In this document: positions 10,018 to 18,936 of the stretch, piece after piece
How the letters are laid out: each line of letters opens with the position of its first letter
How positions within the stretch are numbered: the stretch's first letter is position 1
Assembly (NCBI RefSeq): GCF_003611475.1
Contig: NZ_RAXT01000030.1
Coordinates: forward strand, 1 to 38,841
DNA length: 38,841 nucleotides
Direction: 5' to 3'
Origin: Acinetobacter rongchengensis
GTDB taxonomy: Bacteria; Pseudomonadota; Gammaproteobacteria; Pseudomonadales; Moraxellaceae
Made by a program: the position numbers and the translations under genes
Notes under the pieces: model-generated
The model's input: the letters and a program-made list of their open reading frames with translations, nothing else
What the model was told of the DNA's origin: nothing
The model's database searches: none

Positions 10018-10032
10018 ATTGGTCATACCAAT
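10018..10032. promoter_or_regulatory. LldR operator, upstream copy
   Basis: The 15-bp palindrome ATTGGTCATACCAAT is the reverse complement of the copy at 9914-9928, with matching flanks. The two centres are 104 bp apart, close to ten helical turns. This copy lies upstream of the predicted promoter. Confidence 0.8.
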
Positions 10033-10039
10033 TTTAAGA

Positions 10040-10510
10040 TATTTTTATAATTGCTATCTGTGCATTAGACAAACTATTTTTCAAGGGATCAATGAAATGG
10101 TTTGTTTTTACTTATTTTTCTCAAGTGATTATTTTTTTACAATGCTACATTAAACTTTAGTCTAATAAGCGGTTTTTAATCCACATCATCTGTATTTATT
10201 TTATCGCTGTATAAGCTGACTTTAAGTCTTTTACACACAAGAAAAGAACCATGATTAAAGGCCATTTCTCCTACAAAACCACCCAAAAAATATGCAGTAT
10301 GATTAATCAATGCATTATAAAATATATAGATCAAATCCAAAGTTAGAATAAATACGATAATCCAATGTGGTATTGATAAAAATCTGATTATTGTTATTTG
10401 CTACTACGTTATCCTTTGATCTAGTCTTGAGTTAGATCACCTCATTCTTATCGTATAAGCTTATATTTTTAAGATATTAATCTATTTTTTAAATGAAAAA
10501 AGAATATTTC
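10040..10510. other. Long intergenic region, no gene seen
   Basis: Between the lldP regulatory region and the argG promoter there are about 470 bp of AT-rich sequence with no credible open frame, tRNA or strong hairpin. The two flanking genes diverge, so it is presumably upstream sequence for both. Confidence 0.5.
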
Positions 10511-10517
10511 CAGCCTC

Positions 10518-10552
10518 AACACCCTAAAAAATGTATTGAAGGGTGTTATAAT
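10518..10552 (+). promoter_or_regulatory. Putative argG promoter with overlapping inverted repeat
   Basis: A perfect -10 hexamer TATAAT lies at 10547-10552, about 70 bp before argG; the -35 region is poor. An exact 8-bp inverted repeat, AACACCCT (10518-10525) and AGGGTGTT (10540-10547), spans the -35 and touches the -10. It could be an operator or a hairpin. It does not look like an ArgR box. Confidence 0.5.
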
Positions 10553-10596
10553 GCTGCGTTAATAAAATTCTCTTCGGCTACCAAAATATATGGTGC

Positions 10597-10610
10597 CTAT
10601 TTCGAAATAG
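10597..10610. repeat. 14-bp perfect palindrome in the argG leader
   Basis: CTATTTCGAAATAG lies 12 bp before the argG start, next to its ribosome-binding site. It could be a regulator site or a small hairpin in the mRNA. No regulator is assigned. Confidence 0.45.
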
Positions 10611-11966
<1,356 letters not shown>

Positions 11967-11990
11967 GTTCGTTTAATTAGAACGAATGCA

Positions 11991-12018
11991 AAAACCGCCA
12001 ACAATGGCGGTTTTTTTT
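11991..12018 (+). terminator. Rho-independent terminator of argG
   Basis: Stem ACCGCCA (11994-12000) with TGGCGGT (12005-12011), loop ACAA, followed by a run of eight T. A small 6-bp hairpin (11968-11973 with 11981-11986) lies just before it. Confidence 0.92.
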
Positions 12019-12056
12019 ATGACAGAATTTTAATCATAAAATATTGATCAATTAAA

Positions 12057-12296
12057 TTAAGACTCGACAGTATCTTTTTGAGATTGTTCCAAGACAGGTT
12101 TGTCTTGTTGTTCTTGTTGCTTTTTCAACTCCATCTTTTCAGCATGTTGTTGACGCATTTGATCATACTTTCTTTTCGTTTCAGCATCACTTTTAGCAGC
12201 AACAAACGCCATTCCAACCAAAAATATTGGAAATAATAAACCGAGTGAGGCAAGAATATAAACTTTAGGAAATTTTTTCGAACTTGTCTGCGTCAT
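12057..12296 (-). CDS. Small single-pass membrane protein, unknown
   Basis: A 79-residue protein of unknown function. A short basic N-terminus (TSSKKFPK) is followed by one hydrophobic helix at about 11-34, and then a highly charged tail rich in Lys, Glu and Gln that is probably helical or coiled (about 38-68). The layout suggests a small inner-membrane protein with a cytoplasmic or periplasmic helical tail. It lies between the convergent argG terminator and the lipase gene, with no clear operon partner. Confidence 0.6.
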   Translation of the reverse strand: MTQTSSKKFPKVYILASLGLLFPIFLVGMAFVAAKSDAETKRKYDQMRQQHAEKMELKKQQEQQDKPVLEQSQKDTVES

Positions 12297-12396
12297 GAAT
12301 TTACATCAATCAATACCAATTTGGCTGATCAATATAACAGAAGATTTTCGATATACAAATTTTGCTTTTTTAGCATTTTTTCATCATGAAAAGAGA

Positions 12397-12412
12397 AAGA
12401 GCCGAAGCTCTT
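12397..12412 (-). terminator. Probable terminator of the lipase-like gene
   Basis: Read on the minus strand it is AAGAGC, a TTCG tetraloop, then GCTCTT, followed by a moderately T-rich stretch. It is located 16 bp after the stop of the gene at 12428. Confidence 0.65.
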
Positions 12413-12427
12413 CCTTTTGATTTTTAA

Positions 12428-13672
12428 CTATTGTGTTGCAGGCATTTTTTGTTTAATGAATGCAACCAGTTGCGGGTTCATTTCAACAATGGCTTGTGTA
12501 TGACTTGCGCCAACCACAGGTAAGAATGTCACATCTGTACCCAAATCTTTTAAACCTTGTTGTAAAGCATTGGTCACAGGATAAGGCACAGCCATATCCG
12601 CAGTCCCTTGAATGATCATTACAGGGCTATTAATTTTCTTGGTTGCAGGTTGATTATCAACTAAGAACTTTTTCACCGTTGGATTTTCTTGGAAGTCCCC
12701 TGCTAAGCCTGGGTAATCCAAGACGCTTTTACCCGAATTATTGACTAAGAAATCACGAATATCCCCAGCAAACTTATTATGCAAGTCATCTAAGCATAAG
12801 CCATTTTCACCTGTAGTACCTTCAGCAAATTCTGCAATTGCTCTTGAACGCTCTTGGAAAACCTCACGGTAATTAAATTTAGGTTCATAAGCGGTAACGC
12901 CCACTGTCGTATAAGCAGCATAAGCCAATAACTCTGCGTAGACTTCAACAGCAGTTCCTACAGGTAGCTTGCCCTCTTGTTCTTGTTGAAGAATACCTCG
13001 AATGGCTTGCGGAGCAACAACGGAAATAATGTAACCTAAACTTGAAGCAGGTGCACCAGCAACCGCACCTTTAAAGTTTGAATCGTTATTAGAAAGTTCA
13101 GCTGTTCCCAAAGATGCATGCCCCCCTTGAGATTGACCAACTGACATCCATTGACCATTAATTTGACTACCATAATGATCTTTATAGGCTTTTACTGCAT
13201 AAATAGCAGAATTTGCTTCACTTTTTAAATTTAAATATGGATGCATTCCCGCTGTGCCCAAGCCTTCATAATCTGGCGCAACAATAACATAGCCTTCTGC
13301 CAATAAACTTTCAGCCATGTTTTTAAAGCGTGGATTAAATGCATTATTGCTCGGTGCACAACTATCGCCCACCCCAACTGTGCCATGCTCCCAGACCACA
13401 ATTTTCCAGCCATTGGCAGGGCGGGTCGTTTTAGGTACAAAAACCATTGCAGTGGCTTTCTTGGTTTCACCCAAAACATTAGGCATGTTATAAGTCATCA
13501 CTTTGACTGAGGCTGCCGATGTCATGCTATCTAAATTATAAGGCTTCTCTGAAACATAGTTTTTATTGGTAGACCACTGATTATTATCATTATCATCGTC
13601 ATTACATGCAGCAAGGAATAATGTCGTACTACATGTAATAGCAAGTAATGTCCGTTTAAGTATAATATTCAT
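12428..13672 (-). CDS. Lipoprotein alpha/beta-hydrolase (lipase/esterase-like)
   Basis: A 414-residue secreted hydrolase. The N-terminus is a lipoprotein signal peptide ending LAAC with Cys23 as the lipidated residue; the following residues are Asn then Asp-rich. The alpha/beta-hydrolase nucleophile elbow is GQSQGG with Ser181. The likely acid and base are Asp359 (QGTAD) and His391 (GASH). The layout resembles the secretory-lipase/PGAP1-like family, in which a large cap lies between the nucleophile and the acid (about 215-340). The substrate cannot be told from the sequence; an ester or lipid is most likely. It has its own ribosome site (AGGGTG) and terminator and stands alone between the small membrane protein and ubiA. 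Confidence 0.8.
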   Translation of the reverse strand: MNIILKRTLLAITCSTTLFLAACNDDDNDNNQWSTNKNYVSEKPYNLDSMTSAASVKVMTYNMPNVLGETKKATAMVFVPKTTRPANGWKIVVWEHGTVGVGDSCAPSNNAFNPRFKNMAESLLAEGYVIVAPDYEGLGTAGMHPYLNLKSEANSAIYAVKAYKDHYGSQINGQWMSVGQSQGGHASLGTAELSNNDSNFKGAVAGAPASSLGYIISVVAPQAIRGILQQEQEGKLPVGTAVEVYAELLAYAAYTTVGVTAYEPKFNYREVFQERSRAIAEFAEGTTGENGLCLDDLHNKFAGDIRDFLVNNSGKSVLDYPGLAGDFQENPTVKKFLVDNQPATKKINSPVMIIQGTADMAVPYPVTNALQQGLKDLGTDVTFLPVVGASHTQAIVEMNPQLVAFIKQKMPATQ

Positions 13673-13902
13673 AAATCACCCTGTATTTGTCTTGTATTTT
13701 TACAGACTTCATGTCTTTTTATAATTAAACATAAAAAAAAGCACCTTGCCAGTGCGCTTTCATTCATAAAGCTAACCAAATTCAATATCTTTAAACAATC
13801 TATGACCGTATTCACATTAAAATATTCATTATTTTCAGTTCTATACTGTACGTAAGATCTTTAAATACTTAAGAATACGTTTATGCATATTTCTTCAAAA
13901 AT

Positions 13903-14781
13903 TTATATGAACGAAACAAATATTCCTATAAAAATCATTAAACCCACCCAGCGATTATGACGAAATGCCCAAAAACAACGCTGTGGATCTCGATCATTGG
14001 TTTTTGTCCATTGATAAATAAAATCAGCACACACCAATAACAAAGCGGTTAACCCAAATGGAATCAGAATATTTTCAAGGTAAAATGCTGTAGCAATGAG
14101 CACAATACTCAAAGCTTGAAGTATTGAAATCATTTCAATATCGTATTTACCAAATAAAATTGCTGTAGATTTCACCCCAATTTTTAAATCATATTCACGG
14201 TCTGTGATCGCATATTGTGTATCGTAAGCCACTGTCCAAGCCAAATTACCAAAATACAGTAACCAACAAGTTAAATTAGGTTCAACACCCACAGCGCTAT
14301 AACCCATTGGAATTGACCATGAGAATGCTGCACCTAAAAATACTTGTGGCAAATGAGTATATCGCTTCATAAACGGATAAATGAAAGCTAAGAACAATGC
14401 ACCAAATGACCAGTAAAATGTTTCAATTGGCAGGAAAAATAACATGCAAGCACTGGCAGCAACTAAGGCTAAAAAGACAAAAATAGCTTCCTTAGCACTA
14501 ATCACACCTGTCGCTAAAGGACGCGTTTTTGTACGTTCTACATGAGCATCCACTTTCCGATCTGCAAAATCATTGATTGCGCACCCTGCTGCACGCATAA
14601 AAATTGTCCCTAAAATCATGGGGATTAAAACACCCATTTCAGGAATACCTTTATTTGCAATCCACATTGCCCACATGGTCGGCCAAAAAACCAGTTCTGT
14701 ACCAATCGGTTTATCAAATCGACATAAATAGTAATACGCTTCTAAACGTTGCTGCCATGTGATCTGCTGCATCATCGTCAT
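13903..14781 (-). CDS. ubiA: 4-hydroxybenzoate octaprenyltransferase
   Basis: Prenylates 4-hydroxybenzoate, the first membrane step of ubiquinone synthesis. The 292-residue integral membrane protein has about nine helices and both Asp-rich motifs of the UbiA family: NDFADRKVD (about residues 69-77) and DREYD in the YDTQYAITD region. An AAGGA site lies 5 nt before the ATG at 14781. It is 16 bp downstream of ubiC, so the two genes form an operon supplying and consuming 4-hydroxybenzoate. Confidence 0.97.
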   Translation of the reverse strand: MTMMQQITWQQRLEAYYYLCRFDKPIGTELVFWPTMWAMWIANKGIPEMGVLIPMILGTIFMRAAGCAINDFADRKVDAHVERTKTRPLATGVISAKEAIFVFLALVAASACMLFFLPIETFYWSFGALFLAFIYPFMKRYTHLPQVFLGAAFSWSIPMGYSAVGVEPNLTCWLLYFGNLAWTVAYDTQYAITDREYDLKIGVKSTAILFGKYDIEMISILQALSIVLIATAFYLENILIPFGLTALLLVCADFIYQWTKTNDRDPQRCFWAFRHNRWVGLMIFIGIFVSFI

Positions 14782-14797
14782 AACAATCCTTCAATAC

Positions 14798-15295
14798 TTA
14801 TTTCGACATGTTTTGCTGTTTTAAAAATTGCTCAAAGGCAGGAAGAAAAGTTTCTTGAACAATAAACTTACAACCGTGCCAAGTATAACAACTTTGTCGT
14901 GTCCAACCGTCTTCAAGAAATAATACACGTCGTTCACATTGTGGATCGGTACGTTGAAACAGAAATTTGCCAATTGGCTTGTTTCGAATATGTTTAAATA
15001 AACGAGCCTTCGCATGAATACTTAAAATCGGAAAAATACTTTTTGCTTTTACCCATGGTTGTTCATCACAACCAAATAAATAACTTTCACGCACCCATGA
15101 GGTATGTTGATGCGGCATTTTCATCCATTGACTATCAATAAAAGTAAGTCTTTTATAATGTTCTTGAATAGGTTGAACACTAAAAATACCACCTGCAACA
15201 TCAGTCAATTGTTGAGTAAGAGAACCTGAAGCATACAACCATGTTTTTAACTCTAAAGGAATCAGCCTTTGTTGACTATTGCATGATTGAGCCAA
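14798..15295 (-). CDS. ubiC: Chorismate-pyruvate lyase
   Basis: Splits chorismate into 4-hydroxybenzoate and pyruvate, the first committed step of ubiquinone synthesis; small cytosolic enzyme. The 165 residues fit the family. The segments WVRESYLFG, PWVKAKSIFP and RNKPIGKFLF match the conserved ligand-binding Arg, the Pro-Trp region and the C-terminal loop. The start appears to be TTG at 15295 with an AGGAG site 6 nt before it; no better ATG exists nearby. It is followed by ubiA after 16 bp. Confidence 0.93.
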   Translation of the reverse strand: MAQSCNSQQRLIPLELKTWLYASGSLTQQLTDVAGGIFSVQPIQEHYKRLTFIDSQWMKMPHQHTSWVRESYLFGCDEQPWVKAKSIFPILSIHAKARLFKHIRNKPIGKFLFQRTDPQCERRVLFLEDGWTRQSCYTWHGCKFIVQETFLPAFEQFLKQQNMSK

Positions 15296-15449
15296 TGTTC
15301 TCTCCTATTTTTCAATAAATACGCAGTTTAACTGAAAATATCAGATATAAGCAGATTAAGCGCAGAATATATCATCTAGATGAATATTTTCCTATTGATC
15401 ATTCATTTTATAAAATGATGATTTTTATCTTATTTAGATAAATCCATAA

Positions 15450-15474
15450 TAAAAAACCCGCACGAGGCGGGTTC
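15450..15474 (-). terminator. Rho-independent terminator of glnA
   Basis: A 7-bp GC-rich stem AACCCGC/GCGGGTT (15455-15461 with 15467-15473) with a 5-nt loop; on the minus strand it is followed by a run of T. It lies 26 bp after the glnA stop. Confidence 0.9.
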
Positions 15475-15499
15475 TTGATTACTTAAATTCGAAAACGAA

Positions 15500-16909
15500 T
15501 TACAAGCTGTAATACATATCAAATTCAACTGGGTGAGTTGTCGTGTTAAGACGACGAACATCTTCAGTTTTAAGTTCGATGTATGCATCTAACATTTCTT
15601 TAGTGAACACACCACCTTTAAGAAGGAAGTCTTGATCCGCTTTAAGTGCTTCAAGTGCCATGTCTAGGCTATGAGCAACTGTTGGGATTTTAGCTTCTTC
15701 TTCAGGAGGAAGATCATACAAGTTTTTATCAGCAGCTTCGCCTGGGTGAATCTTGTTTTGGATACCATCAAGACCAGCCATTAACAATGCTGCAAAACCT
15801 AAGTATGGGTTCATCATTGGATCTGGGAAACGTGCTTCGATACGCTTGCCTTTAGGGCTAGAAACGTAAGGAATACGGATAGAAGCAGAACGGTTACGTG
15901 CTGAGTAAGCAAGCATAATTGGTGCTTCAAAATGCGGAACTAAACGCTTATACGAGTTAGTAGAAGGGTTTGTGATTGCGTTCAACGCACGAGCATGCTT
16001 GATGATACCGCCAATGAAGTAAAGCGCCATTTCAGAAAGACCAGCGTATTCATCACCAGCAAACAAGTTCTTGCCATCTTTAGAGATCGACATATGAACG
16101 TGCATACCTGAACCATTATCACCAACCATTGGCTTAGGCATGAAAGTCGCAGTTTTTGCATATTGGTGCGCAACGTTCCAAACAGCATATTTGAACTGTT
16201 GAACTTCATCAGCTTTACGTACCATTGTGTTGAAACTTACACCAATTTCTAACTGGCATGATGCAACTTCGTGGTGATGAACTTCTACACGACCTGGGCC
16301 CATGATATCTTCGATACGAGCACACATTTCAGCACGCATATCTTGTGAAGAATCAACTGGAGGAACTGGGAAATAACCACCTTTAACACGTGGACGGTGA
16401 CCTGAGTTACCCGCTTCGTAATCTTTACCAGTTGACCAAGCAGCTTCTTCAGCGATCAATGTATGGCGAGCACCAGACATGTCGATATCCCATTTAACTT
16501 CGTCAAAAACGAAGAATTCAGGTTCTGGACCAAAGAAAGCTGTATCGCCAATACCTGTAGATTTTAGATATTCTTCAGCACGACGAGCAATTGAACGCGG
16601 ATCACGGTCATAACCTTGACCAGTTGATGGCTCAATAACATCACAAGTTACAACGACAGTTGCTTCAGCAAAGAACGGGTCAAGGAAAGCAGTTTCAGGA
16701 TCTGGACGTAAAATCATGTCAGATGCTTCAATGCCTTTCCAACCAGCAATTGAAGAACCATCAAACATTTTACCATCTTCAAAAGTATCTTCATCGATAG
16801 TATCTGCTGGGTAGCTTACATGCTGCTCTTTACCTTTAGTATCCGTAAAGCGAAAATCGACCCATTTTGCGCCACTTTCTTGTATGAGTTGAAGGACCTT
16901 GTTCGCCAT
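15500..16909 (-). CDS. glnA: Glutamine synthetase, type I
   Basis: Makes glutamine from glutamate, ammonia and ATP; dodecameric cytosolic enzyme and centre of nitrogen assimilation. It has the beta-grasp N-terminus ([11 protein letters not shown]), the DGSSI signature, the catalytic core with [10 protein letters not shown] and [10 protein letters not shown], and the adenylylation loop NLYDLPPEE, whose Tyr is the likely modification site. From the ATG at 16909 it has 469 residues, as in E. coli. An ATG at 16915 is an alternative, but GGAG is then only 3 nt away; at 16909 the spacing is 9. Control by sigma-54 and NtrC is suggested by the upstream sites. Confidence 0.98.
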   Translation of the reverse strand: MANKVLQLIQESGAKWVDFRFTDTKGKEQHVSYPADTIDEDTFEDGKMFDGSSIAGWKGIEASDMILRPDPETAFLDPFFAEATVVVTCDVIEPSTGQGYDRDPRSIARRAEEYLKSTGIGDTAFFGPEPEFFVFDEVKWDIDMSGARHTLIAEEAAWSTGKDYEAGNSGHRPRVKGGYFPVPPVDSSQDMRAEMCARIEDIMGPGRVEVHHHEVASCQLEIGVSFNTMVRKADEVQQFKYAVWNVAHQYAKTATFMPKPMVGDNGSGMHVHMSISKDGKNLFAGDEYAGLSEMALYFIGGIIKHARALNAITNPSTNSYKRLVPHFEAPIMLAYSARNRSASIRIPYVSSPKGKRIEARFPDPMMNPYLGFAALLMAGLDGIQNKIHPGEAADKNLYDLPPEEEAKIPTVAHSLDMALEALKADQDFLLKGGVFTKEMLDAYIELKTEDVRRLNTTTHPVEFDMYYSL

Positions 16910-16974
16910 GCTCATTTGCTCCAATGCATTTTTGTTGCACTTACAAAGTGCGTGTTAGTAGTTGGTGTTTATAT

Positions 16975-16991
16975 AGCAATTACCGTACCAA
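16975..16991 (-). promoter_or_regulatory. Sigma-54 promoter of glnA
   Basis: The minus strand reads TTGGTACGGTAATTGCT, against the consensus YTGGCACGN4TTGCW. The invariant GG (-24) and GC (-12) are present with exactly 10 bp between them; the only deviation in the core is T for C after GG. The predicted start is near 16964, giving a leader of about 55 nt. Confidence 0.8.
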
Positions 16992-17139
16992 CTCTTAAAA
17001 TAGTTGCTAAAATATTGAATTCTTTATTAGAAAATAAGCTTAGCAACCTTTAATTTCTCACTATTATACTGAGTGTATTTAGAATTGCACTATATTCAAA
17101 CACACTTACGAATTTTATATTGTAATGCACAATTTTAAT

Positions 17140-17154
17140 GCACCAATCTTGTGC
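17140..17154. promoter_or_regulatory. NtrC-like enhancer site upstream of glnA
   Basis: GCACCAATCTTGTGC has the GCAC-N7-GTGC layout of NtrC sites such as those before E. coli glnA. It is centred about 183 bp upstream of the predicted sigma-54 start. Further TGCAC half-sites lie at 17086, 17126, 17139 and 17152. Confidence 0.6.
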
Positions 17155-17235
17155 ACCACTAAATATTTGTTTTAATTTGGTGCTTATTTTGCATTAGTTG
17201 AACTTATTTTCTAAACGTATTCAGATTTAACTTAA

Positions 17236-17268
17236 AAATAAAAAAAGCGTATTCATTCATACGCTTTT
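17236..17268 (-). terminator. Rho-independent terminator of the GTPase operon
   Basis: A perfect 10-bp stem AAAAGCGTAT/ATACGCTTTT (17243-17252 with 17259-17268) with a 6-nt loop. It is followed on the minus strand by a long T-rich tract (complement of the A-run before 17243). Confidence 0.85.
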
Positions 17269-17325
17269 GAAAAACTACAATTAAATAAATATACAACTCA
17301 ATAAGATGTAAATTCCATCAATAAA

Positions 17326-17859
17326 TCAACCAAATTCAACTTCAGCTCTCGCAATCAATGCTTCAACCATAAGTAAAACATCATCTTTCTCTCTAGCATC
17401 AATTGCGAAAATAGGCATCGTTTGTTGATTCAAATGCATCCAGTCTTTATAAGGTTTTAATAAATGTTGTGGGTCTTCATCTACATGAGTCACACCAACC
17501 ACAATATTATTCAAATATTCTTTGAATGTTTCAAAATAGAACTTTAAATCTTCAATCGCATCCTTTTGTGAATGGTCAATTAATACAATAGCCCCAATTG
17601 CACCTTTACAGATGACAGACCAAACAAAATCAAAACGATCTTGCCCTGGCGTTCCATACAAACCTACAACGACATCGTCATCTAGTTTGATTTCTCCGTA
17701 GTCAATTCCAACTGTCGTCAACGCCTTGCTATGTGATTGTTCATCCGTATTATGTGCTTCAGTTGAAAGAACCGATATTTCAGACAATGATTTGATTGCC
17801 GCAGTTTTACCTGCCCCCATCTTACCGCCAAATACAATTTTATATTTCTGTAGAATCAC
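17326..17859 (-). CDS. Small Ras-like GTPase (COG2229/MglA-like)
   Basis: A 177-residue single-domain G protein. Visible motifs: P-loop GGKMGAGKT (residues 11-19), a threonine-containing switch I region near 49 (TTVGIDYGEI), switch II GTPGQDRF (69-76), and THVD (124-127) in the place of NKxD. The TH-x-D form and the Gly in GTPGQ are typical of the bacterial GTPases annotated as ATP/GTP-binding proteins (COG2229), which elsewhere pair with Roadblock or sensory proteins. The start is a GTG with an AGGTGA site just upstream. It follows the receiver-like gene by 123 bp and is closed by a strong terminator, so the two probably form one operon. A signalling or polarity role is inferred only from the family. 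Confidence 0.85.
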   Translation of the reverse strand: MILQKYKIVFGGKMGAGKTAAIKSLSEISVLSTEAHNTDEQSHSKALTTVGIDYGEIKLDDDVVVGLYGTPGQDRFDFVWSVICKGAIGAIVLIDHSQKDAIEDLKFYFETFKEYLNNIVVGVTHVDEDPQHLLKPYKDWMHLNQQTMPIFAIDAREKDDVLLMVEALIARAEVEFG

Positions 17860-17982
17860 TTCATCACCTGTTGAATTTATTTCATTTTGACTAGACTATA
17901 AAATTTCATTTGAATTACACACAAAGCTTATCATTTGGACTGGACTGACATTATGTGTAAAACGACTATCTATTGATTCAGC

Positions 17983-18924
17983 TTACAGACCTAATTTCTT
18001 TCTCAACTTGCCAAAAAATCCGCGAAGTACACCAGATGATTCTTTTTCTTCCACCATCAATTTTGCATCGCTTGCAGGTATTTTTTGCAACACGTTACAC
18101 AATACGGCAATCGAAACAAACTTATTAATCTGTTCTGAGCTGTATCCTGTTTTTTGAACCACTTGCTTCAGGTTTGCTCCCTGTTCAAAACAGGCAGCTA
18201 TTTTAAACACCATTTTCCTTTCATTTTGAGGATCAGGTTGTGGCCAAAACTTTAATTTATAAAAATCTGGATGATTTTGATTAAAATCTAAATCTTCAGA
18301 ATGCCATAACATGTTCCAAAGCCACGATGTTAAATCTTCACCCTGCATTAAACTGACTGACTGAGCCATTTGCATGGTTGCATAGGTATAGTTTAAAGAA
18401 GAATCTGTTCGTTGTAGTTTTCTTGTTTCATTGATCCAAACCTGTTGGGTTCGAATATTCATTAATGCAATATTACCTTTTGAATCAAAAACCTGAACAT
18501 TCCCATTTCTTTCATTAAAAAACTCAGGAACAACTTTTTTTAAATCCATTTTTTGTGAAATTTTATTCACAAAACTTTCAGTTTTATTATTCACAGGAAC
18601 ACGTAGATACCGATCTTTGAACCATTGTCGAACCTCTTCGGTAGCCATAAAAGGCAAATACAGTTTATCGCCTTCAATCATGCCTGATTTTTCATTTTTA
18701 TTGACTAGACGTAAATATGGGATTTTTTTTGCGCCAACTAAGTTCTGAATAGTTGCCGAGCTAAAAAACATGTCATTTACTAAAAGAATATCTAGATGAG
18801 GATCAGCAATATTTGCCCAACTTACTTTCAAGGCGTCATCATACAGTGATTGAACTTTTTGCTTAATATTTTCAAGTACATTTAGACTTAAGCCAAATAT
18901 AGCAATTTTTACTTCTTCTTTCAT
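17983..18924 (-). CDS. Unrecognised receiver-like protein paired with the GTPase
   Basis: A 313-residue protein that I do not recognise as a named family. Residues 1 to about 105 alternate beta-strands and helices like a response-regulator receiver (KIAIFGLSLNVLENIK, then LDILLVND), but the Asp and Lys set is not clearly complete, so it may be a pseudo-receiver. A middle domain (about 125-215) contains QVFDSKGNIALMNIRTQQVW. A helical part near 240-290 (ACFEQGANLKQVVQKTGYS) could be a winged helix. The C-terminus is short, basic and amphipathic (GFFGKLRKKLGL). The ATG at 18924 is preferred over 18936, since GGGGGA precedes it at a good distance. It lies upstream of the GTPase gene and probably acts with it. 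Confidence 0.7.
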   Translation of the reverse strand: MKEEVKIAIFGLSLNVLENIKQKVQSLYDDALKVSWANIADPHLDILLVNDMFFSSATIQNLVGAKKIPYLRLVNKNEKSGMIEGDKLYLPFMATEEVRQWFKDRYLRVPVNNKTESFVNKISQKMDLKKVVPEFFNERNGNVQVFDSKGNIALMNIRTQQVWINETRKLQRTDSSLNYTYATMQMAQSVSLMQGEDLTSWLWNMLWHSEDLDFNQNHPDFYKLKFWPQPDPQNERKMVFKIAACFEQGANLKQVVQKTGYSSEQINKFVSIAVLCNVLQKIPASDAKLMVEEKESSGVLRGFFGKLRKKLGL

Positions 18925-18936
18925 CAATTCCCCCAT

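Noticed and set aside
13735..13765. Hairpin around AAAGCACCTT...GTGCGCTTT near the lipase start
   Set aside because: The pairing is interrupted and no gene ends there on either strand with good placement, so I do not call it a terminator.
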